Shown here: positions 38,101 to 47,900 of the stretch, piece by piece
How positions within the stretch are numbered: the stretch's first letter is position 1
Layout: every line of letters starts with the position of its first letter
Assembly: GCA_037833965.1 (NCBI GenBank)
Contig: AP031351.1
Span: forward strand, 11,296,501 to 11,360,500
Source of the DNA: Marchantia polymorpha subsp. ruderalis
Lineage: Eukaryota; Streptophyta; Marchantiopsida; Marchantiales; Marchantiaceae
Direction of reading: 5' to 3'
DNA: 64,000 bases
Position numbers and translations under genes: made by a program
The notes under the pieces: model-generated
The model's input: the letters and a program-made list of their open reading frames with translations, nothing else
What the model was told of the DNA's origin: nothing
Databases searched by the model: none

Positions 38101-41100
38101 GAGCCGATCATTTAGTCATGTAACATGTTAATAAGGGCGAGTAGTGAGACTGCGTACCTTAAAGTCCTCAAAATGGCCCTACTGACACAGGTGATGGACG
38201 TTCTTGAGCTTGGAGAAATATCTGATAAGCTTGTAGGTGTTATTGGAGACAGTGGACTTTCAGTGGAGGAAGCCAAACGCCTCACTATAGGGGTAGAGCT
38301 TGTAAGTTTTCGGATATGTAACTAGGCACAGAAGAGCCTAATTGTCTTTACATTTGCTTTGCAGACGAATACTATAGTCTTTCAACACAGCGTTAGTGCT
38401 GCTATTATAGACAGTTAAATTTCGTCCGAAAAAGCTAAAATACTGAGCCCCTGCTGACCATAAGGGAAAACCGTCTTTTCTCGGTAACCATCTAGTCTTT
38501 TAACAGTATTCAGCAGGACAGTTATTGCTTGATCGAATTCATGTTACACTGGCGCCTTTCGATACTCACGTCTAAGATTCATGTGCAAAGCACAACTTCG
38601 CTGCTTCGAGTGTTCTAACAAGCTGTGTCAATAAGAAAGTTTCGCTTTGCCGGTATTGTGAACCAGGTTTCGAATCCAAGTATTTTATTTCTCGATGAGC
38701 CCACAAGTGGTCTAGACAGTAGAGCAGCGCAAATCGTGATGCGCAGCATTACAAGCATTGTAAAGACAGGGCGAACAGTAATCTGCACCATTCATCAACC
38801 GAGCCGCCGTTTGTTTCTGGCCTTCGACCATCTTCTCCTTTTGAAGCGTGGGGGACGTACTGTATACTTCGGGCCCATAGGAAAAGATGCAGAAGACCTT
38901 TTGGTAAATTCTTCCTACTACTTGGATTAGCTATCTGTGATATTCTTGGCTGCACATGTTCTCGAATGTACACGAGTGACTAGTCAACAAAGTCATGGCC
39001 CTCACATGAAATTTGTACCTGATGACATCTGTTGTGAGGGGCTGGAAACCAGGCCTATTTCCAGTCTCTCCCAGGAGTGCACGAATGCGGAGAAAACCAG
39101 AACCCAGCATCGTATATGCTAGAAATCATTGGAGCAGGCATTGGACACTCTGCCAATCGAGACTTTGCCATAGATTACTCTATGTCCTCTCTCAACCAGG
39201 TCAATGGTGAGACAAACCAACCTTCATGCTCAGATGAACTTTGCAAATCATGTACTGTACCTAGTTAATGTCTGGACTCCTTGCGCAATTAGTCTAAAAC
39301 CAGTCACGAGGGGATTCAACCGTTGACATCTTTTGTTTCTCTAACCTTTGGGCACATAAAAACTTTGAAAGGGAAGGAGAGAAGGTTCACCGCGGTAGAG
39401 GACAGCCCGAATGAAGTAGCAGACCTCGCTGAGACCACTGACTGGACTTTATTGCTTTCTGTACAGCCTTCTCACGAGGCGAAAATATTGTGAATAGATA
39501 GCCATCATCCAGTCGGTAGGTTAAGCGCCTTCTATCATGTTAGGTGTCCCGTTTTGCCATGCGTTAATACCATGGATGGTAGCATGCACTCTTTGCTGTC
39601 AGCAAGAGGCACCAAAGAATGCATCCATCAAAAAACCAGTCGCTATTCCTCGCAAGGCTGAGGAAACTTCTCAGCAGAAGGATCCGGTTGACATCGCCTC
39701 ATGATCATGAGATCGATGCTCTGTCATTCTGAATCAAATTCCCTGGGCCGGGTTGGTGGCTGCGTACCTGGAGAACAGTGGAGCTGCTGGAAACCTACAG
39801 ATTCGGTAAAGGCAATCTGGGGCCCGAGCCCAGCGTCAAGGGCTACGCCGCGACATTTTGGCTCATGTTTGTAACTGTAACTACACGCCAGTTCAAGACC
39901 TACTGGCGTAACATCGCGTACAGGTTCGTTCTGCTCCCTTTTGCACAACTGTCACTTCACCGACCTGCGAAAGCACCACACATTGTCGTTTCGTCTCGTT
40001 AGCAGCAGCAGCCGCAGAACGAACTCATTGCTAACTTTGTTGTGTAGTTAGTGTTCTCCTGAACATCAAATTGGCCTGTTTAGTCGAACATGTTCAAGGG
40101 CTGCTGCTGAGCTTAGAGAAGGAACAGAGTTGTTTGTTGGAGGTCTGCCTGCAAGGCCCCCAAACTCTTGATGGTTTCTCACTTTTCTGAATCGATTTTT
40201 TCAAGTTGTACCAACATGACCTGACAATCTTTTAACTTGCTTCACAGTTTTGGAAGAATGATGTTGTCTGTTATCCTCGCACTACTGCTAGGAAGTGCGT
40301 TTTGGCAGGTGCTGTTCAGAATCATCCTTTGGTAGTTATTAAGGTCAGTCGTGATACATACTGAAGAATGTGTTGTAATCATGGAGACGTCTGGGTCATG
40401 CTTAGACTATCTCTTCCTTTAGAGAGAACTGCATAATGCGTACCCTACGACTTCTTCCATAGACTCGAATCCTGTACATTTCCGTGATCTTCATCTCGTA
40501 GATCCGAGTTAAATGAACAAGAAACGAAGGGAAAGAATTTCTCGTATACACCTTTTGCAGCCCTTCGCCCTCCGTAGTTAGTAAGTTACATTCTACAACG
40601 TTAATATGACTTATGTATCAGCTCAAAACCATGACAATCTCGTTGTTGTGAACGGACCAGATCAAGTACGACACAACTCCTGGGATGATCTCCAGGCTGG
40701 GTCTTATCTATTTATCCATAGTGTTCGTTGCCATCACAAATGCTAACAACGTCATTCCCCAGGTTTGTAGCCCCAGAACTTCTCCGTAGTGAAATCTGAA
40801 AGTCTTTTGCATGCCTTGCTTTGTAGTATGGCTATCAGACAACCACCACTAGTCTTATAAGACCCAGGTTGCTTTGAGAAATAGCCAGCTCTGACAGTAA
40901 CTGAGCTTCCTCGTATTTAATTCTAGTAGAAAGAAAGCATTCTTCAAAAAAAAAACTAAGAGAGCCGAGGGTGCTCGTACTTGTAGGTAAATGCGGAGCG
41001 GCCCGTGTATTACAGAGAACGGGCATCTAATATGTACTCTCTACTGTTATATAACTTCTCTTGGACTCTGGCTGAGGTACCTTCTTGCTTTAAACTGAAG

Positions 41101-42161
41101 TTAAATATTGCCACATAACGCTAAAATTCAGCCCAGAGATGTGTCCCCTTGAAATCACGTGGTGCATCTTCTTATTCTTACATCGAACAAATCCGACCGT
41201 CCCATACACAAATGATGACCTGTAGCATACGGCAAATTGTGGCAGATACCATATCTGTGTATATCAACTCTCATATTCTGTGCTATTTGCTTCTCGATGG
41301 CCGGAGTAGCGACCACATCAGCAAAAGTTTTTTTCGAATACTGGTTCATCTTCTTTGAGTATGCCGCGAGCATTACATTTTTCGGCATATTTGTGGCTAT
41401 GCTCACACCAAATGCCGAGGTACATCTGAGTCAATTCACTCCTAGCCACAGTTTCACCTCAACCATTGTCTCTGAGCCAATATATTGCAACAAGAATAAT
41501 CTGCTCAAAATTTGATGATATTACGGCCATGTCGTTCATGTGTCTGGTGGTAGTATTCTTTCCAGACGGTAACTCGCTCTGTTGATTGCCATGATTCCAG
41601 ACTGCGACTATTATTATTCCCATCATCATCAATTTCTGGTGAGTTGCTGCATCCAAATAAAATGACCGATGCAGACTTCTCACTAATATGTGCACACTCT
41701 CCTGACTGATCATTCTCATACACGTTTTCAAAGTATAGCACTTTGAGAAAGTTCCTGTGATTTAGCCATTGCGGTTCTTAACATGTGCGTTTGTAACATG
41801 CAGGAACATGACTTCCGGCTTCATGATCCCGAAAAGCGAAATTCCCAATTTTTGGATATGGCTGTACTGGATAAATCCCACCATGTACGCACTCAACTCC
41901 TTGAACTCCATCGCTTTCTACTGCGATACATCCAGCCCTCCGTGCAATTCCTGCACGACTGATCCGACCAGCTGCCCAAATTGTGACTGTGTGCGTGTAA
42001 CCGACCAACACAATCTTCTGGCGTGGACACTACTATCTGTTGGTAGGTCCTTAAATTACTCTTATCGCACGAGGGATAAATGGGTTCTCTTCGCCTTCGT
42101 TATAGGATTTTGTATCTTGGGCGTGTTCGCTTTGAAATTTATGCGCTTTGATAGAAGGTGA
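26247..42161 (+). CDS. ABCG: full-size ABCG (PDR-like) transporter with an internal PDZ domain
   Basis: ATP-driven membrane exporter with the reverse full-size layout NBD1-TMD1-NBD2-TMD2, about 1,640 residues compared with about 1,450 for typical plant PDRs. Coding exons that phase-match: 26247-26786, 27252-27368, 27772-27976, 28335-28579, 28723-28879, 29057-29219, 29356-29433, 29545-29719, 30428-30503, 30750-30988, 33192-33323, 33641-33802, 34192-34284, 35252-35426, 36023-36177, 36409-36600, 36963-37163, 37506-37723, 37835-37949, 38191-38301, 38667-38903, 39053-39199, (39603-39686), (~39770)-39923, 40248-40308, 40661-40762, 40987-41076, 41246-41419, (one unresolved short piece), 41804-42161. 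Stop follows FMRFDRR, a normal PDR-style end. The extra length is an N-terminal extension and a PDZ insert. Substrate unknown. Overall similarity is to algal/oomycete-type full-size ABCG proteins (inference from memory of the family). Confidence 0.88.
27772..29719 (+). other. ABCG nucleotide-binding domain 1 (exons 3-8)
   Basis: In order: Walker A GPPGCGKSS (split by the intron after 27976), Q-loop region [18 protein letters not shown], signature [14 protein letters not shown], Walker B AVLLLDE with D-loop [12 protein letters not shown], and [14 protein letters not shown], where Gln takes the switch-His place as is usual for the first NBD of full-size ABCG proteins. [20 protein letters not shown] follows. 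All catalytic landmarks expected for this half are present. Seed-plant PDRs usually read VSGGQ at the signature and SQHDLH in the Q-loop, so this domain is of a different subtype. Confidence 0.88.
30428..30988 (+). other. PDZ domain inserted between NBD1 and TMD1 (exons 9-10)
   Basis: Exon 9 (30428-30503) encodes [20 protein letters not shown]..., and exon 10 (30750-30988) continues through [45 protein letters not shown] and [10 protein letters not shown]. This gives the PDZ order: the carboxylate-binding loop PLGLKL, a strand ending in the P-G-T-A turn, the highly typical V-K-A-G-D-V-I strand, helix B (EDVVQKVM) and a closing strand GTVRLQLER. Phases agree: exon 8 ends phase 0, exon 9 ends phase 1 and exon 10 ends phase 0. 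PDZ domains bind C-terminal peptides and organise membrane proteins, so a trafficking, scaffolding or regulatory role is likely but inferred. Confidence 0.72.
31199..31300 (+). other. possible extra ABCG exon, undecided
   Basis: A plus-strand frame reads [17 protein letters not shown] and [15 protein letters not shown] and could be a linker exon between the PDZ and TMD1 segments. Exons 10 and 12 both meet in phase 0, so splicing works with or without it. The candidate acceptor (31197-31198) has a poor pyrimidine tract and donors nearby are weak. Transcript reads would decide. Confidence 0.25.
32078..32137. repeat. perfect 60-bp palindrome with (TA)n core, in ABCG intron
   Basis: The arm atgttgggctctgc leads into an uninterrupted TA run and then gcagagcccaacat, perfectly symmetrical over 60 bp with no loop. 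A second small hairpin, catgggca (32145-32152) / tgcccatg (32158-32165), follows at once. A poly-A run lies near 31893-31910. The flanks (about 31,890-32,290) differ in composition from the rest of this 2.2-kb intron and may be an inserted element. Confidence 0.9.
33192..36600 (+). other. ABCG transmembrane domain 1 (exons 12-17)
   Basis: Begins with the amphipathic connecting region [20 protein letters not shown] and [18 protein letters not shown], then helices [111 protein letters not shown], a [17 protein letters not shown] segment, an external loop with CSAELDYC (two Cys) and a last helix [17 protein letters not shown]. This matches the ABC2 membrane fold of the family. Phases are consistent at every junction. 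Confidence 0.88.
34593..34714. repeat. foldback sequence in ABCG intron
   Basis: Nested inverted repeats: atgaactcac (34593-34602) pairs with gtgagttcat (34705-34714), and gtgagctatgtgg (34626-34638) pairs with ccacatagctcac (34684-34696). The whole is about 122 bp and looks like a small MITE-like foldback, lying in the 967-bp intron between two TMD1 exons. No clear target-site duplication was identified. Confidence 0.6.
36963..39199 (+). other. ABCG linker and nucleotide-binding domain 2 (exons 18-23)
   Basis: The linker ([20 protein letters not shown]...) leads to [15 protein letters not shown], the strand that opens the second NBD. In order: [18 protein letters not shown], Walker [21 protein letters not shown]-loop [18 protein letters not shown], signature-like [17 protein letters not shown], Walker [19 protein letters not shown]-loop [11 protein letters not shown], then [13 protein letters not shown] and the family's NPASYMLEI. 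The signature has SVEEA where plant PDRs usually read STEQR. The switch His and Walker B Glu are intact, so this half looks catalytically competent. Confidence 0.9.
39603..42161 (+). other. ABCG transmembrane domain 2 (exons 24 to end)
   Basis: The linker [20 protein letters not shown] (39603-39686, acceptor and donor provisional) precedes [18 protein letters not shown] and [20 protein letters not shown]. Helices follow: [34 protein letters not shown], the [18 protein letters not shown] turn, [40 protein letters not shown], then [20 protein letters not shown], a Cys-rich external loop ([20 protein letters not shown]) and final helix [19 protein letters not shown]. Two junctions are unresolved: the start of the exon ending at 39923, and the piece joining 41419 to 41804, where a short helix of about 10-20 residues should lie. 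A candidate is the frame [16 protein letters not shown] near 41511-41560. Confidence 0.82.
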
Positions 42162-42578
42162 TCAGGATCAAGACCTTGGCGCCATTCAAATAAAAGCTGC
42201 AACTTCTACGCAGACCTCTGATATAATCATAAGTCCATACTCCGCAATGCAGTACTTCCAGGTTCAAAAAGAATTCTATATATATAAGAGTACACTCCCA
42301 CACAAATGGGATGATGAACCTTTGTTCAAAGCCACCTACCTATACCTCAACTTTCGCGGACAGTCAAGCTCCACAAAAGAAAGCGTCTCGTGAGAGTCCA
42401 GGCATGAACAGCCGCAAGACATCCACGCAAGACAACGACTACTTCGCTGTATTCACATCAACCGAGGTCAAAATTGCCTGCCGTGGGCCGAAGTCCTGAA
42501 CCTAAACAGACTTGACCACCCTAAATCTATCAACGCTCAAATGAACACATACGCATGCGTATCGAGAATTCGTGTTGG
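42162..42578. other. convergent 3' region between ABCG and the L1-domain gene
   Basis: 417 bp between the ABCG stop (plus) and the L1-domain stop (minus). It holds both 3' UTRs. A plus frame reading on after the ABCG stop has no domain and is not called. Confidence 0.5.
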
Positions 42579-43337
42579 CTAAAATCCGTCCAATTTCAAT
42601 GGTTGTTCAGGAATAGCCTGATATATTGGAAGAGCTACAGAGTCAACAGATTTCAGATATAGTGCCTGGATGCCACCCCACTTCCTCGGTGTATGTGCAG
42701 CGACTCCCTCAATGATCGCCTTCAAGTTGGACATAATTTCGTCCTTAGACTGAGAAACCCTAGCTGCTTTAACTACGCTACACGAGCCTCTCCCTAATTC
42801 GAACTCCGAAGAATTGCAAGCGGCGGTAATTTGCCCCTTCCACTCCTTCCTCGTTAATTTCACTGAGAGAGGCCATTTCTTTTTCTTCCAGAATATCTTC
42901 CCGAGATACTTGGGCATTTTTGCAAAAATTCGATCATCGCAGAGAAACAGATCGTACGAGCCACAAAGCTTCCTCCTGCCCTCGTGAGTGTTATAGTTTT
43001 TCGACAGCTTCTCGGCGTCGATCACCTTCGTCACATTGGACAGACCTTCAGCAAGGAGCTTTGCTTTCACCTCTGTCTTCGATAATCCCCCAAGACGACC
43101 ATCTTTGACGAACAGACAGATCTCCTGTGCGCCATCTAAAGGATGAAGGGAATGTGGAAGAGGAATCCTGTGACGAGTAATATTGGCCTGGTCCGGAACT
43201 TTATCCAGAGTCACCACCACGTACAGGAGCTGGTCGTCCTCCAACAACCGAGCCTTGTCGCGCCCATTCTGCGATTTGACCCATGTCAACAGCGAATCCA
43301 CAGCCTTTCCGACCTGTTTCTCGTCCACAAACTTCAT
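42579..43337 (-). CDS. ribosomal L1-domain protein (RSL1D1/Utp30-like), intronless
   Basis: A 252-residue single-exon frame from ATG at 43337. Matches the plant ribosomal L1p/L10e family related to human RSL1D1 and yeast Utp30, which act in the nucleolus around pre-rRNA processing. Visible family landmarks: an N-terminal AVDSLLTWVKSQ helix, LYVVVTLDKVP, RIPLPHSLHPLDG, EICLFVKD, the GRRKLCGSYDLFLCDDRI segment, MPKYLGKIFWKKKKWPLSV, GSCSVVKAARVSQSKDEI and a C-terminal half of the L1 fold ending in SVALPIYQAIPE. Length matches the conserved domain alone, without the long basic C-terminal tail of the animal protein. It converges on ABCG. Direct role in this organism is inferred from the family. 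Confidence 0.87.
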   Translation of the reverse strand: MKFVDEKQVGKAVDSLLTWVKSQNGRDKARLLEDDQLLYVVVTLDKVPDQANITRHRIPLPHSLHPLDGAQEICLFVKDGRLGGLSKTEVKAKLLAEGLSNVTKVIDAEKLSKNYNTHEGRRKLCGSYDLFLCDDRIFAKMPKYLGKIFWKKKKWPLSVKLTRKEWKGQITAACNSSEFELGRGSCSVVKAARVSQSKDEIMSNLKAIIEGVAAHTPRKWGGIQALYLKSVDSVALPIYQAIPEQPLKLDGF

Positions 43338-44900
43338 ATCGCTCCCTCACTCGCCTCGCCTTCTGTCCGGAACCGAACAGATCTCTCAAAATTACGAGCA
43401 CAGACTACGATCCTGCTCGACAGCCCAAAACCACATTGACAGCCTCTTCCGTGCTGGCTTCTCGTTCTTCCCGTTTCCTCTGATTACTCTACGCTTCCTC
43501 CTTTCCCCCTCGCCCCGGCACTGCTGCACGTACCTGGAGTGCTGGGCGGCCGGCGAGGGGCCACGCCCTTAATAACATTAGGGTTCGTGCTTAGGGCAGA
43601 CGTGGCTACGCTTTGGCAGAGAGAAGGCGAAACTATATTTGATGCTAGTACACTTGATACAGTGTTGATACAGAACAATATTTAGCGTTGAATACAGTTT
43701 TGTAAAGCCTCAAAACTGTACTCGATGCTAAATATTTTTCTCCTCTACTGTATCGCGTGTGCTGGCGAAATCTCCCATTTTTCCATTGGATGGTTTTCCA
43801 GGAACATTTAATATACTCTAGGTACTTACAGAGGACATCGGATATTTTACGAACGGTTGGACTTGTTTACCGTTTTGATATCATTGTGGCTAGCTTATCT
43901 TGCACCTTCGGTCTCATCCATTGAGTACCGGGGCCTTTCCATCTTTTCCAATACGTATTTCATCTTTCCTCGTGCTTCTAATGCTTACCAGAAATGCCAC
44001 AGTGACGCAGTCAACCACCGATGGTCAATGCGACATAATGTATTACACCATTTGATAATTTGATGCCAAAAACATGTATTCCTACCTCTGACCGGAGCAT
44101 GCCATATGCTATGGTCGAGAGGCGAAACGTTTTTATATTTGATGTTTGTTTGTCAGAAAGTTATGAACTAGATTCATAACTACCATGTGCATCAAAATTA
44201 ACAAATTCTATCAAATTGAGAAATTGAGGTTAAGACCGAGAGCAATGGTGAGTAGATGACAACCTCCCTAGTTTTTTTGTACTCTATTTTCTAAGCTAAT
44301 TCTAGGTTTATTTTCTTGAGATATTTGCTCGATAGAACCCATCAAGTTTTGTTTTACCCGATAGAACTCCAACTATGGTACACCATCGCCAAGTTCTAAT
44401 ATGTGTTACTGCAAACATATGATGGAATTTTTTATGGAGCTCTGTTATCGCAAATCGTTACTACCTCTCAAATTGTTAGTACAAGTCTTGACATGAATGG
44501 CAAATGAAACAGTAGGAAGAAATACTCGAAGGAGACCGAGACTAGTTCCTTTGATCTTCTTGCTTCCATTGTCCCATATCAGTCAATCTACTAGAATCTG
44601 GATGTCTCTCAGCACAGCCCCCATTGACGTGTTACAAAAAGTCAGTCAATTTTTTATCATCAACATCCAATTTCATGCGCGATTGGAAACTGTCATGTGA
44701 TTCAGTAGAACATGCTACTCACTTGCTCCTTGTGCATGCATGGATGGATTTCTCTCAGTGCATTAACGGTTGCAATCGAAGACATCAGGTTCCTCCATCC
44801 CCAAGATTCTTACACATTCTCAGCCCAGTTTGAGAATTTTGATCGACGGAGTTTCACTGCCTGTACCGTTTGTTGATACTATACATGACGTGGCCCGTCA
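43338..44900. other. promoter region of the L1-domain gene, then intergenic
   Basis: 43338-43570 is GC- and CT-rich on the plus strand and lies directly upstream of the minus-strand L1-domain gene, so it probably holds its promoter and leader. Beyond 43700 no gene is recognised. Plus frames at 43857-44063 and 44497-44833 are short and show no domain. Confidence 0.45.
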
Positions 44901-47900
44901 ACGGAATCTCATCGGGTAAAATGAAACGTAAAGTGTACTAGCAATTTATGTTTTACATGGATCCCATCAAGTAAAGAACTCTTCTTTTCTTCCACCTTGA
45001 TAATGAATTCTGATTGAAATCATGTATATCTCTTGTATTCCATACGTAAGCTTTGATGTGAAGTGTGAATATAGTTGGCTTGATTTGTGTGTGTGACGGC
45101 TAGTTTCTCCATGTGATATGATATCATGTTTGTTTTACATCTTGCTTTACTTCAATTTTAATGCTTTATCTCGCCCATACTTCAATTTTTAATTTCTACA
45201 TCTTATCTATTAACATACTACTTGTGAAACTAATCCCTCGCCTTTATCTTTTTCTGTTTGTCTACCCTGCTTTGATTCATAATGAGCTAAGAATCCAGTC
45301 CAAAACAAGCATGAATGAATTAAAATGATAGATAGTAAATCACACTTTTGTCATGAAACACAAACTTAAAAAAAAAAACCATTATTTTAAATAAAGTGAA
45401 TATAATTAAGATCATTTTTGCACATAATGAAAATCATATGCCAAAATATACTTGATACATACATTTGCAGAAATTCAACCATGGATTTGATTTGCTTTTA
45501 TCATTAACTTTTCTTGTTTAGGGTAAAATGTATGAATATTTGGTTGCAGATGAGATATTTATAAATCTTGTTAGGCCAAAATTTGAACTCACACTCCACA
45601 AAATCAACTTGGAAAATTGAACACACATGCTAAGTCTTTGATACATATAAATGGTTCACCTTTGCAAACTACAATGATAAAAATACCTCATGCTTTATTA
45701 AATAAAATCAAAATATTATCACTCATAGTTTCTTTGAGTACAATATACCCATGCTAACAAACTAGAATGAAGCAACAATGAATTAGTTCAAGAATTCAAT
45801 GAACTCATAACATACATTTTAAACAAAATTGTATTCATTTACATCTATCAAAGATTTATATGTTTAAAGTTTTGATTTGTCAAAGGTGCATTAGTAAGAT
45901 TTCTAGTTGATTTTCAAGTTGAAACTAATTATTTACATCATTTTTATTGAATCAAATACACCAATTTTTAAAATTTTGAATTCAAATGTGTTTTCTAAGT
46001 ATTTTGTCTAATTCAAATTTATTGTGATAAGTTATCAAGGTTGAAAAATAAGATGATACTAGTTGATTGATGAATTATTTTGGCTATATTACATGCTTTT
46101 ACAGTCTTCATGCATGAATACACGATGTAATTTCGAATGTGAAAGAGTTGCAACTTGTATGATACTTCACCAACACGTTTTACCAAAAAAATCAATAAAT
46201 TTAGCTTTACATTTTTATGTTACTACAATACATGAATTTGTTATAAAGATCAATTATTTACAGTTATAAACATTTGCATGTTGTCATTATGATTTTTAAG
46301 CTATCATCAACTTCTTATTGGTTTGATCAGTCTATGAATATGCACCTCATGCAAAATTATGCAAGGTGATTATCGACAAACGGTTGATGATTGATGATGT
46401 AAATCTTGTAAACTTAGTTTTGTGCATGCTGATCCATCATGATGAAGTAAAATCATGATCAACTCATTAAATTAAACTTGATGTTCTTTCATAAATTTTG
46501 AACAAATACATCATTTGACTGTGTCACATGTTTGATTGTCATCATCCAAGGCTAGATTATTTGTCCAATTTTTTTTATATGTTATCATGTTTTCAAAGTA
46601 ATTATGTAAAGTGAATTGATGGGAACCATCCGGCCGACAAGACAAATTCATGTCTTGGACCTAAAGTTATCGAAATTGCTTGAGATAAATTCATCTTGAG
46701 CTCAAAAATCCACAAAATGCGATGAATGTGCATAGATTTTTCTACTCCTTGTTAAATTTCATTTGTTTATTAAAAGCAATTAATGAACAATTCATGTCAT
46801 TTTTAATGTTAGTTGAATTTTTTTGATCTACTCCTTAATTTCTTGTAAAAGTAGTGACGATTATTGACTATGGATATTTTGATCTAAATCTACTATCATT
46901 TAGAAAGCATCATCAAACCTGACAAAAATGTGAAATAAGCATTGCAAACAAGTAAAGATGTAAATACCTGTGTAAAAACACCAGCAGATTGTTGTAGTCA
47001 AATTTCACAAAAGTATATAAAAAAGCATACTTCTGTTGCGCATGTATTATGAATGCACATAAAATATACTCTAAAATTTTATTCACTATCATTTTGAAGA
47101 TGAGAGTTAGTTGACATTGTTACTTTTATAAAAAAAAGTTTAACCAACTAGTAAAATGATTAAAAATTAATTTAAACCATAATTTATAAAAATTGCATTT
47201 TAAAACATCTGAGCAAATTGTAGAATTGTCACTTTTTTGTTGTTTGATGATTGGTGTGATATGAATCATCTTGCTCAATATGTTCACAAGAACAACAACC
47301 AAATCATTTTTTAACAATTTTTTTTTCTCATACACCAAGCAAAAGATCAAATAATTCAGAAAATCAAGAGTATTACAAACAAGTGAAGAATAATATGATC
47401 ATTCTTTAAAAAAAAACTGTATTTTCAAATCTTAGAAGAACGTTATGACTAACATAAGACAGAAGAAAGTTGAATATGAGATAATCAAATACAATGAATA
47501 TGATGACTATTTGCTCTTAGAAAGACAAATTCAAGATCATGCTAGACTATATGCTACGTTCAAAATTGTCCATCTACAACGATTGGAATAAATAAATCAT
47601 AGACTATGAGTATTCTTAAATTAAATCTACAACCTTACTTTTGAAGCAAGTGGATAAGTATGACAGTTATATTTTGATATGTAATGCTTTTGAACAAAAG
47701 TTTCATTGCAAAAAGTTATCAAACATGATGTATGACTCTTTGAAATCAATGAATTTCAAGATTACAGATTTTGACCCATAATCAAAAAACATATTGTTAA
47801 GTTTGATGATTTTAGAAATCTTGAAGAATAAATAAATTACAATAAAAAGTTTGTTATCTATTGAGATTATTAGCTTGAGCTTTATATTCATCATTTTCAT

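Noticed and set aside
43183-43572. Plus-strand open frame
   Set aside because: It is largely antisense to the start of the well-supported L1-domain gene and its leader.
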